Assembly: GCF_009389715.1 (NCBI RefSeq)
Contig: NW_024067695.1
Coordinates: 682,001 to 746,000, forward strand
Direction of reading: 5' to 3'
DNA: 64,000 bases
Origin: Phoenix dactylifera
Lineage: Eukaryota > Streptophyta > Magnoliopsida > Arecales > Arecaceae
Shown: piece by piece, positions 9,600 through 20,522 of the stretch
Position numbering within the stretch: the first letter of the stretch is position 1
Layout: each line of letters opens with the position of its first letter
The notes under the pieces: model-generated
The model's database searches: none
The model's input: only the letters and a program-made list of their open reading frames with translations
Told to the model about the DNA's origin: nothing
Program-made: the position numbers and the translations under genes

Positions 9600-11260
9600 G
9601 ATATAAAATTAACTCAAGTTAGTATGTACTTAATCTCAAAAGATCTTGTCATTGGTTTACTTAGATTATCTTCTGCAAGGTCAAAGTTTGCTATGCATAT
9701 TAACTAAGGAAACAAACAAAACCAATCTCTAAATCTAAAGATGTTGTTTCCAACACTAAGTTTTCAAAAGCTTACATTGGCCTTGTTCTTGGCACTCAAA
9801 TTGAAATATTTTCTACATTGGCACAAACTCACAAAAAGGGTTCAAAAGAAAAAGGTTTGCAAACTATGAAAATAACGAAGTATCATGGCATAGTTTTGAA
9901 AACCAATTTTGTATTAAGTTGTGCATAGAAAATAATATTGAATACAATTGTTTCTGCACCAAGAACACCATAAGTAAAATAGGATTAATAGAATCCTTGA
10001 AGAAATGAAAAAGGCAATGTTGTATGATAGTCATCTACTTAATTTTTTTTGTTAAAAGCTATCATCATTGCTTGTCATATATATGGTTTCTACTAGGTCT
10101 ATTTTTGATGAAAACTCTATTTGATCTTCTGAAAAATAGAAAATGAACTATTGCATATCTTTCATATTTTTCAGTCATACATGTTATGCTTGATATGTTC
10201 TTATGAAAATAATGCCAAATCTGATAAAGATACTTCTATCTTTGGGTATCATTCATCAAGCAATGCATATAGAATATTCAATGAAAAGATCCTAGTTGTA
10301 GAAATATCAAGTCATTTTATGAGACTAATGATCTTTCATCAAGTCACTAAAATCAGATTATATATGTATATGTTGATCTTTTTTCTTACATATAACAATC
10401 TAAAACTAAAACACCTTAAGAAGAATGAACAAGATTAGAATTGGTCAAGTTAAACTAAATCATTTTTAAAAGAAAGAGAATTTGAAATCTTGTCGATAAA
10501 ATCTGAAAACTTGTTAATAATTAGAACCAAATTGAGTTTTCAGAAATGCACTTAATGAAGAAAAATTGGTGACTACTAAAAGATTCAATCAAGAAAAGAT
10601 GAAATAGATCTTGATGAAATTCTTGCATGATTAGAAGTAAAGATCACCATTATCATTTGCTTGCTTCATGAGCTTTATAGTCTGTCAAATGAATGTGTAG
10701 AAAACACTCATTACAAATATGATAAAGCAATATGTGATTTGGAACATGCACCAATATACATGACATAAAAGCTTGAGTAACTTTTTGATAGAAAGTAATA
10801 GTGATAAATCTATGCATCAAAAAGAAGAATTTGTGATATCTTATTTGCTCAAAGTATACATTGATGATATCACTTTTTGGTTCTACAAACGAGGATTTAT
10901 ACGAAGATTTTACTAAGCTCATGCAAGGTGAGTTTGAAAAATGTATGATGAATGAATTAACATCTTCTCTCAAACTCCAAATTAAGAGAAACAAGAAAGA
11001 GGATCTTCATTGACCAAAGTTAGTCCACAAGAAAACTCTTATAGAAGATTGGCATGAAGAAGGTATTCTATGACCTCATCTTGTAGAATTTGAAAAGAAT
11101 GAGCAAGGTAGATCTATTGTTTTTAAAGCTGTATTGAAGCATGATAGAATACTTATTTTATCATACAGCTAGTAGACCAGATTGTATGCTCATCATGTGC
11201 AAGATTTCAATCTAACTCTAATGAATCATAATTTATTGATAACAAATAAATCATAATCTG
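9600..11260 (+). pseudogene. Wrecked copia pol: integrase, reverse transcriptase and RNase H traces
   Basis: Domains are readable in order despite many stops and frameshifts. At 9690-9790 the pre-integrase/integrase junction reads KQTKPISKSKDVVSNTKFS. At 9840-10000 integrase core traces end in SAPRTP, after which CAA/CAG codons have become stops. At 10205-10320 is the integrase C-terminus (NAKSDKDTSIFGYHSSSNAY, then RIFNEKILVVE). At 10590-10680 IDLDEILA-LEVK is the start of reverse transcriptase. At 10850-10990 VYIDDI is the catalytic YVDD-type box, followed after a frameshift by GSTNEDLYEDFTKLMQGEFE. At 11165-11230 SRPD and ARFQSNSNES come from the palm/RNase H side. No working polymerase is possible. 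Confidence 0.85.
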
Positions 11261-14200
11261 AATTTTGATAGAAACAACTGTTTAAGATAAGTTGATTAAA
11301 ACTTAGCTAGCGTGTCTTATTGATAATTATCTTAAGCAAATAAAATCTAAACTAAATTAACTTTGAAAATAAGAAATTGATTTGACCTTGATAAATCTTC
11401 CTATTGCCTCACATGCTTGTCCTTGAACCATCTTGGTTAATGAAACTATCTCTTTAGTTCAAGTGATATGTGCTTGCTTATACTTAGGCAATCTCTTGAG
11501 TAAAGTGACTCAACATTCAACTAGTGTCATATCGTGTATTGAGTCATCTAGTTAAAGATATGGTAGATGAATGTTTTGTATCTTGAAGAAACTAATGACT
11601 TTCTTTCAAGAAAGAAAAGGAGTTTGCAGGATCCTTGAGCAAGAAAATGAGAGATTTCAACTTGAAGGACACCTCCATAAAAGGTACAATAAACATTCAC
11701 ATGCAAACAAGAGAGAGGACTTTCTTCAGCCAAAAGGTTACACATAAGAAATCTAGTAGGTATTTGACTTGAAGAATGCAGAATGATTCGATAATTTTAG
11801 GTACCTCTCTCATAAATTAGCTGAGCAAAGTCATTAACTTAAATCTTACTATGGCATGATTAAAGTCTTTAATTATTAATTTTTTGATATCATGTCTATA
11901 TATGTATTGGTTGACTTGTGCTTTTAGAAATTGTTTCATGGTTTGCCCAAACTAAAATATATCTTTACCTATGTCGTAACCATGAACTACACAAGTTTAT
12001 GCTTAAAATTTTGATTTAAAATGACTTGTGAGAAGCTATGAATTCTTGAGCATAATGAAAATGTGTTTGCATGATATACCTCTATATGATACATTTGATT
12101 ATTTCTTTATTCTGCTCTTTCAAGAAAATTACTTGAGAATAACAAAAAGAAAGAGAGATAAAGAAAAGATAATGGATATTAGTCAAGAGAAGTAAAATCT
12201 AAGTAAAGGCAAATACTCCAATCTTAAGAAAAAGCAAAACAAGCGTAATATATTCAGCACATTTGTAAGACTTGTGTGAGCACTCTTTTGGAAGAATAAA
12301 ATCCGTAATGAATTACACTTAAATAGAGGGAGAGTTTAAAGTAAATATTTTAACCTTTCTATATTGCTCATCATAGGGATAGTGCCAATGGGGAAGCTAG
12401 TGGTAGTACCCGGCACTATTTGACCCAACTATTCGGTGTAGGGCATATTAGGGACGGCACAAGAGGGAGGCTAGTGGTAGTACCTCGTGCCCTTTCCAAC
12501 TCCACCGGATAGGGAGCAAATAGAGTATAGAGCATAAGAAAGTAAAAATGAATGACAAAGTAAATGAAAGTATATAAGAAGAATCAAGTCAAGCTTTAAT
12601 CGCTTGAAAACACATTTCAAGGATGAAATCAGTGCAAAATTATATTTAAATAGGGGGAGTTTATTTGAAAAGAATTGATTTTGATCCTTGACATTCTTTT
12701 TTTTATTATTTTAATGCATGACTTAACACATAATATATTTTGCATATGGCATGATGTCTTGAATTATGAGTTCTCAATATTTTGTAATGCTCCATGCTTG
12801 GACAATTTGATTGAATGTTTGGAATACTACATAAAATTTTTGTTTGGTAATATTGAAAAGAAATTCCAGATTTGTCGTACACAATCATCGTCAAAATCTG
12901 AAAGTTGAATAAATTTGTAAAAAGGAGAAGAGAAGGATATCTCTATTTAGGCAATGACTTTAGTATATAATGTTCTAACTCATACCAAAACTCAACATAA
13001 ATACAAATATTCTGAATATGCTCTTATATGTTTGAAATATGTGTTTTCAATCGTAATGATTTAAGATGAGCTACAATGTGGAAGATACATATCTCAAATT
13101 ATGACTTCGAAAGCCTTTATTGAAAATCTTTATGAAATTCAAAATCTGATTTTGTATAAAAGCTTAAACTCAATATGATTTCTAAATAAAATCTTAATGT
13201 AAGAAAAACAGAACTAATCTTGATGCCTTGGTTGATTGCTCCGATACGCATCAGAAACATATCATTTCTTATCTTTAGCATGTACCAATATTGGTCCAAA
13301 TGATGTGTCTTTCGATGATCTTGATTGCAAACAAAAATTTCTAAATATATGACTTTATTTTGATATTAAAAAATTTATTGTGTTTCATGTATACATTGCT
13401 GAAAAATTGTGATTAAGAAATTGAGCTCTATAAATATATATACCCCAATGGTAATCTATATATTTTTCTCTCCTACATTCTTAAAGACTTCCATAAGAAT
13501 ATATATAGAGTGAATGATCTTAAAGCTAGAAATATTTCAGCTCACTCAAACGAGTCTAAAAGAAAGAAAATGTAAATGCTTTTGAAAGAAACTGAGCTTC
13601 AAATGAATCATTTTCTGATTAATATTTCTATACATTTTCTCTAAGATTAAGAGAAAGCATAACTTGTTCTTGAAGGATTAGAAAGAGTAATTGCTACAAA
13701 TTTTGAATAATACTAGATTACTCTACATTCTCGATATCATAGAATTTCAGTTTTATTCACGTTTATCACTAAAATCTGAAATTCAACAATAGAAAAGAAT
13801 AATTAAAGAAGAATGCATCTTTTGAGGGGGAGCTTTAGATATTCAGTATCTCATACCTTGATTTTTATGGATTGATTTTGATAAACCTCCTTATATTGCA
13901 AGACTTGCTTTAATTATATAATAAGTTTATACCTTGAGATGAGTTCTATAAAGGCTGTCTTATCTCAAACATTGAGTCTTATGAAAATAAGCTGAAACTT
14001 ATAGAAAATATATTTTTTTTGAGATTGACAATTTTATTGATATTATCTTCAAATTCTAAACTCTTAAATGGAATGATCAATTGAGGGGGAGAAAGAAAAT
14101 CTCAGAAGGAGATATCTTATGGAACTTAATCGCATAAATCTATAACTAAAGGAGAGAGAAAGCATACTAAATGAAAAGTGATCCTAATGCTCTCCAATAT

Positions 14201-15350
14201 GTATCATCTGAAATTTAAATCTTAAAATCCTTATGATACACCTTGAGGCTTGTTATTGGATTAGTATATCTTATGCATCAATCATGAACCAAGTTGCAAT
14301 TCAAATAGTTGATCTTAAGAGCCTCTAATTTAATGAAAAAGGGGGAGAATAATGTGTTGAATTTTCTTGAGTATCTCTTAGAAAACCAATTTTTGGAATT
14401 TACTGATGAGTTCTTATTGGCTTGTTCTCTAGAACTTCAATTTTTATGCCAATTCATTATTATATGTACCAAAATGTGTTTCCTTTTTAAAAGGATTAAA
14501 GTCTTTATAAGAACCTTCAAAGCTTTGAATTTTATGTATGCTCTAAGATATATCATAAATTCCATGAATTCATGTTTTTGGCATTTATGCCACAATATTT
14601 TTACACCATAAAAGAACTTTGCAATCATACTTAATATACTGCTCTTATACTCTGAAAATTAGTTAAATTGCTCTCATGTTGATAAAATACTTAATATATT
14701 GGGCAAAAGATCTTAAATGAACAAGCTTTCATACTTATTATTGAAGAGAGGTTAGATTTCCATTCGTGCTTTCCTTGAATATCATGTGTGGTACTTCTTG
14801 AATTAACTTAAGAAAGATTCCATCTACACTTGAGTTGAAAACTATCCTTGGAATCACATTAGATGTGCTCTCATCATAATTTGCTCTGAAATTATCCGAA
14901 ATGGCTCTGATCTATGCTCATTTATCTTTTTCACTATCTTTTTGATGTTGTCAAAAAGGGAGAGAAATATCTGAGTATATGCTCCAATATGGAATGCAAA
15001 ATGCAAAATTTAAACTCATACTTGAAATTTTAATTAGAATCAACAAAATGAAAAGATAAAATTGAAGAATATTGGCTTTAAGACAATTGTCCTTCTGGAA
15101 AAGAAAGGGGGAGTCAAAAAGAACTTAGCTTTCAAATTTTAACTTAATTCAAATTCGGTTGATATGCTAAAATTGCTTAAGAGCTATAAAGATCAATCTT
15201 ATGCATAATGATAGAACTGAAAATTGACTATTTTGAATTATGCACACTGTATCTAGCTCTAATCAAAACATTATGCTTGTACATCTGATCAAATACTGTG
15301 TATATGTTTAAATTTCGAATTTTGCATATACTCAGTGTTTTGTCATCATC
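11261..15350 (+). other. Non-coding 3' internal region of the copia element
   Basis: About 4 kb, AT-rich, between the pol traces and the purine tract. SIRE elements often carry an extra ORF here; I see no recognisable envelope-like frame, only short AT-rich ORFs. The one structured patch is the hairpin pair at 12379-12491. Confidence 0.6.
12379..12491 (+). other. Two adjacent stem-loops sharing one loop sequence
   Basis: Stem one pairs ATAGTGCC (12379-12386) with GGCACTAT (12412-12419). Stem two pairs GGCAC (12456-12460) with GTGCC (12487-12491), plus an inner GAGG/CCTC. Both loops carry gctagtggtagtacc. The stems differ while the loop is kept. Confidence 0.7.
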
Positions 15351-15363
15351 AAAAAGGGGGAGA
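15351..15363 (+). other. Polypurine tract of the copia element
   Basis: AAAAAGGGGGAGA sits one base before the 3' LTR (TG at 15365). It is the expected plus-strand primer and confirms orientation. Confidence 0.92.
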
Positions 15364-15364
15364 T

Positions 15365-16990
15365 TGTTGACCCCCTAATGGATTTTGATGAATACAAAAC
15401 ACTAGAGTATAATTTCATTTATCTTAACAATTTAATTGAGGATTTCATGTATTTTATTAGGAATATTGTTAAGAAATGTCTAGGCAAGTTTTCATGATTT
15501 TTAAGGACTTATTAAAGAATTTTTGAGATGAAAGAAAAAGTTCAGGGACAGCCGAGACGTCTCCGGATTGTCTCAGAGACGTCTCTAGCACAAACAGGAA
15601 GAACTGGCACGTCTGGAGACGTCCCTGGCACCTGCCGAGTCGTCCCCGCGATAGCGGAGTCGACTCTCTCAGTGGCGACAGAAAGGCAGTTTTCAAGAGA
15701 TATGCGCGAGACGTCCCCACCGTACGCGGAGTCGTCCCCGCAAGTAAAAAGCAGACTTCCCGAGTCGTCCCCAAGATAGCGGAGACGGCTCTCTCAGGGT
15801 TTTCCAGAGAATGACTTTTTCGGTGATAAGGCAGCGGAGACGTCCCCTGAAAGAGCGGAGTCGACTCTCTCAGGGAATTCCAGAAGACATGTTTTTCTGA
15901 GATAAAGAAGCGGAGTCGTCCCCGAGGCAGCGGAGTCGTCCCCATTCAAAAAGTGCAAACAAGCCGAGACGTCCCCGTAAAGTGCAGAGACGACCCTCTC
16001 AGCAAATCAGAAAGGCAAGGATTCAAACGGTACAATTCCAGAGTCGTCCCCGTAAAGAGCCGAGTCGTCCCCAGACAACGTAAAAAATAAAATCTTGTAG
16101 CCGAGACGTCTCTCGTTGAAGCAGAGACGTCCCCGGAGCGCCTGGGACGCGACTGACAGCTTTTACAGGTTTGGTTTGAATTTCAAATCTCTTTTACTTT
16201 ATCTCTAACGGCTATATTTGCTTTTTGAGCTATAAAGGGAGCTCTTAAGTGCTTCTCAATAACTTTTTACCAACCCAAAAGCAAGATCATTCAAGAGAGA
16301 AGAAAGAAAAAGAGGTTCAAGGGAGTTGGTGCTTTAAAGAGGAGAAATCAAGTGCATTCAAGCCTTCTTCATCTGATTTCGTGCTCATCTACTCACTCCC
16401 ACTTGGCAATCAAAGCTCGCATTCAAGCCAACGTGATCCACATCGGAAGAACCACCATCATCCACGCTTCCAACGGCAAAAAGGGTTCTTCCGATTTTAT
16501 TGTTTCTCATTGCTATATTTGCTTTCATAAGAGCTTTTAAATCTTTGTAAAACGTTTGAATATTGAGCTTGTTCCAGTCAAGGGACTTGGAACAAAGGAT
16601 AGGTGTCCCAAGCCTAAGTTAAAATTGGGGGATTGTAGGGTTCGTTGTTAGCCCGGGGTAAAACAACGAGTTGGATAGTTCACTCGAAAAACTATCGGAT
16701 TGTAGGGTTCGTTGTTAGCCCGGTGTAAAACAACGAGTTGGGTAGTGCACTCGCAAAACTACCGGACTGTAATCGCTGATTATAGTGAAAATTCCCAAAG
16801 GTGTTTGGGGAGTGGATGTAGGAGCAGTGGAAGCTCCGAACCACTATAAACCTTTGTGTTTGCGATTGACTGTGGTTATAACTTTAGTTTCACTTTTGCA
16901 CATACACTTGTGTATTTTCTTTTAATCAGACAAAAAGTTTTTAAAACACCCAATTCACCCCTCCTCTTGGGTTGTATCTACTGGGCAACA
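15365..16990 (+). repeat. 3' LTR of the copia element
   Basis: Starts TGTTGACCCCC and ends GGGCAACA. It is 1,626 bases, shorter than the 5' copy mainly because one 21-base decamer unit is missing near 15660. Differences from the 5' copy counted by eye are all transitions, about 1.1-1.2% of sites. The decamer array spans about 15554-16130 and the hairpin units 16631-16764. Confidence 0.93.
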
Positions 16991-17290
16991 AAACTGTAAG
17001 TCATAATTTGCAAAGTCACTATCTTAATACCTGGAATTAGAGTATTTGATGACTTGATGTCTATTAAACATTCTAGTTGGGTTACTTTGGCAACTACCAT
17101 ACTATTTCATAATATAGACTTCAAATTAAAATAATGACATTGCACATAATTGACAATTCATAATATGAAATTAAAATAAAACTTGTATTTAATATCTTAC
17201 TAATCTACACAATCAGTACATGTGTCATATTATGCTATCAAGTATACTAAAATGTAAAATAAATGACAGAAAATTTTATCACATCACCCT
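16991..17290. other. AT-rich sequence right of the copia element
   Basis: No gene or repeat unit is recognised. It does not continue the gypsy gag interrupted on the left of the copia element. Confidence 0.5.
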
Positions 17291-17685
17291 ACAAGGATCT
17301 CTGCATAAATAATATGCTTTACAGAAACTAAATTAACATATTTTGAGGACCTCTGCATAAATGATATGCTTTACAGGGACTAAATTAAAATATTTTGATT
17401 CTTATAGCCCTGGAAGGATGTCAGCATAAATAAAATGTTTCACAGGGGCTTAACAGAAACAATTTCATCTTTTAATAGCCCTCTAAGGACTTCAGTATAA
17501 ATAAAATATTTCACAGGAACTTAACAGAAACATTTTCTTTCTTTAACAGCCCTGCAAGGATTGTATGCATAAGTTTAACATTTAACAGGGACTGAAAGAA
17601 CATAATTCCTCCTTCTAACAGCCTTAGAAGGACTGTCTGCATAAATAAACTATTCAGAGGGGCTTAACCAAAAATTCTCCTTTTA
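17291..17685. repeat. Six decayed tandem units of 50-72 bases
   Basis: The core (aaggat/c)-n-(tctgcataaataa) followed by ttcacaggg(g/a)cttaacagaa recurs near 17291, 17342, 17409, 17481, 17551 and 17621. Later units open with ccctgnaagga. Units are well diverged, so the array is old. No coding frame. Confidence 0.75.
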
Positions 17686-18556
17686 TTGGCCAAACGAATT
17701 CGAGTTTCGGGTTGAAACCTAAAAACCCGAACCCGTTATGCCCTTTTTTTTTTAAAATGCAGTGGGTTAACGATTACGGGTTCGGGTCGAAACCCAAAAC
17801 CTAGACCCGTTATGTATAAATTAATTTTTTTTTTTTAAATGAGAAGAGGAGACGGGCTGACCCGTCTTCTTCCTCTTTTAGCGGCAGGCTAGGGTTCAAC
17901 CGAACCCAGCTCGCCTGCCTCCGATCACCAGGCGGCGAGCGCGCCACCTCCCTCCGGTGGACTCGCCGCCTGATGGCGAGCCCACCAGCAGTCGCACGCC
18001 AGCAGAGGTAATGCCGGTGGGTTGGGGTTCCGCCGAACCCAACCCATTAGCCCTTAGGAGCTGCGGGCGGCGATCATGCCGCCGGACGAAGTGCCGCCCG
18101 ACGGCGCCACCCGGATGGACCTGCCGCCGGATGAAACGTCACTCGGGCAGTCGCGCCACCCGCACTAACTCCGGTGAGATTTATCTTCTATATTTATTTA
18201 TTTATTTTTTAATCGGTTGGGAGGGAGACCATGGCCGGCGGCTACGCCGGATCCTTTGTTGGCTCTCGGCACCATATGCCGGCTAGATCCGGCATCGGCT
18301 CTCGGAATCATCAAAAAAAAAAAAACCCAGCCAGGGACAATGCAATGGTCGACTCTCGGCGCAGTATCCCGGCGTCCCAGTGATGACTGGTCAAAATGGC
18401 GATGATCAGATCGCCTCTATGCTGGCCAAAGCAACCATTGCCTTGTCCCTGAGGCCATGGAAGACTGTCCATGGCATAATGGATTGTCAAAAAATAGGTC
18501 TCCACTGTGATCTAATTCTACCCTTTTATAATGATCTGGTTCTAGGATGAACCAGA
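17686..18556. other. Spacer with GC-rich patch, no gene recognised
   Basis: Contains cgggttcgggtcgaaaccc-type near-palindromic stretches (17700-17815), a GC-rich stretch at 17870-18180 with a short open frame lacking any recognised motif, and poly-A/T runs. It may include internal sequence of the minus-strand LTR remnant to the right. Confidence 0.4.
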
Positions 18557-18846
18557 CTCTGATACCACAGGTAAACATCTGTAAATAGGATCATAAAACA
18601 ACCATGAAGGGTGGCGTACCTGGATCCATAGATTTTCTGAATGATCAAGCTTCGTTTCTCCCTCTTGGCCCCTATTCAAACACCCGGTGATGGATTCCGA
18701 TTTTTGTGTTCACATTATGGGCAGAGGGTGAGACCCCTTTGAATATCCTGCCATCAAGGATATTAAGCTTCCACTTTTCTAGGAGTCAGTTATAGTAATC
18801 ATCCTGTAGCTAACCACGTTATAGTCATGTGGGTCAAAACCCAACA
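18557..18846 (-). mobile_element. Probable LTR and primer site of a decayed minus-strand LTR element
   Basis: On the minus strand, TGTTGGGTTTTGACCC (ending at plus 18846) starts a block that runs to TTTACA (plus 18581). About 13 bases further on is TGGTATCAGAG, a tRNA-Met-type primer site (plus 18557-18567). A partner LTR was not found at lower coordinates. Confidence 0.45.
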
Positions 18847-20522
18847 AATAAGTCCTTAGATTCCCCATTAATATTACTTACGCCACCCTTCCTTGGGCTC
18901 CACTCAGCCTACTTGCCAACTTCCACCATCTTTGTCAATCCTCTAAAGCATCTTTCCTGCCTTGTGTAACCCACTCCGACTCTTGCCTATGCGAACTTTA
19001 ATCATTTTATGGCCATCAAAATATCGTTTCAAGTCTCAGATTTGATTTCATGTGCAGCTTCGATGTTAACAGAACATGAAATTCACTTGTCTGATCATAT
19101 GCTTTAACAGGAGGCTGTCTTTTTCAGCCGAATAATGCTATGCAAAGCTTGTTGTATGCACATAAAAAGTTACTTGTCAAATGGCTCAGGGGGTTAGTGT
19201 CACTAGCACAAGTTAGTGCGAATCAAAGTGAGAGATCGAATGACAAGAACAATGTTTTATGCTATTTCATATAAGAATCTTTGCTTTATGAACAAGGGAG
19301 CATTTATCTTCTCGTTCTTCAAAAAGATATGATGTGCTGTTACAAATATTTTATTTGTTTTTGCCCTTTATAAGTTAATGTCATATCTTCTCCACATCAA
19401 CATCCAATGTCGAACTTTAATTTTTCTATGAAAAGAAGAATACGAAATGTCATGCAAGCATACTCAAGAAAGCATTTGATACTCTAAAATTTTAAATCTT
19501 TTCAACTTCCTTTTGCACTACTGCAGTTCATATTCTAGATTGTTTGAAACAATGAAAACAAGAAGTGCCATGTACCATAGTTTCCGAGGTTACCAAATTG
19601 CTTTTCATAGATTCCATCCTTGATTTGTATGAGCCTTTCTTGCTTTAATTTCTTTGAAGAAAAAAAATCAACTTGGCTTGCTCCTAGTGCTCTGATGTCT
19701 GCAAATGCATCTTAGCCTAATTCAACATAGATGATTAGTTGTTTTCTTAAGCTTAATCCAATGACCTTAGAAGAGCTCTTTAACTCTTCAATCAATCTCA
19801 AAGGAGTATAATTGACTCTTGTGGTTCAATGTTAGCTCTCTCCTACTTCCAATCACATATTTTTTTTCTAAGATTGACCTTATAACCAATATTTTTCGAG
19901 TGTCGAAACCGATCAAGTCAAGAAATGAATTGGGACAATTGACAATCCACCATTTCAAGTACCGGAATACGTGACATCTCTCGATCCATAAATTGAGACA
20001 ATCTCATCATACAGTACCTAAACCTTTGCTCATAACAATCTCTATCATTTATCAATCATCCAAACCAAATAAGATTTCTTCAATGCCTGAACTTAATAAA
20101 AATAGAATCTCATAATTAATTACTTCTCATCCTCTTAAACATAAACCCAAGAGCTCCATGCTTAGCTAAGAACTTGGCTAAAAAACTTTTTAGCACATCA
20201 AAATGAGGCTTGATTGAAATCTAGCAATTTATGACCCTACAATAATTTGAACCTACCTTTTCTTTTCTAAGTGTGAATACAATCTTTACACTCCCAAATT
20301 CATGTATCTACCCAATTTTAATTTCTCATTAATTATTTCTATTTCCTACGTGCATTTTAAGAAATGGCATGAAAACGCGGTGCTGTACACGAATAGACGA
20401 ATACATTCGATGGCAGATCTGATGGGCGCATAAAAAAATTTAAAATGTTCGCATACTTTTTACGCCTAAGAAAACGGGGCAGCTCGTGCGAACTACTCGC
20501 ACGACGCTCCGCAAGCCAGCCC
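18847..20522. other. AT-rich intergenic sequence and PTAC7 upstream region
   Basis: No coding exon or clear repeat is seen. The last 200 bases become GC-rich (from about 20470), which would hold the PTAC7 promoter and 5' UTR. No confident TATA box is visible. Confidence 0.5.

Larger units (their letters stand above)
6116..16990 (+). mobile_element. SIRE/Maximus-like Ty1/copia retrotransposon, complete ends, dead pol
   Basis: Two direct LTRs (6116-7764 and 15365-16990) flank an internal region with a tRNA-Met primer site (7767), a long open gag, a wrecked pol and a purine tract (15351-15363). Gag ends with paired IWVPK...AWVPK phrases and has a long helical middle, which I recognise from the SIRE lineage. 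LTR copies differ by roughly 18-19 substitutions, all transitions, plus a 21-base and two 1-base indels, so insertion is recent, whereas pol is full of stops. No target duplication is seen: ccctc lies on the left and aaact on the right. Confidence 0.9.

Noticed and set aside
18581-18846. Cassandra-type TRIM with a 5S RNA promoter
   Set aside because: Size and primer site fit loosely, but I see no 5S internal promoter sequence and no partner LTR.
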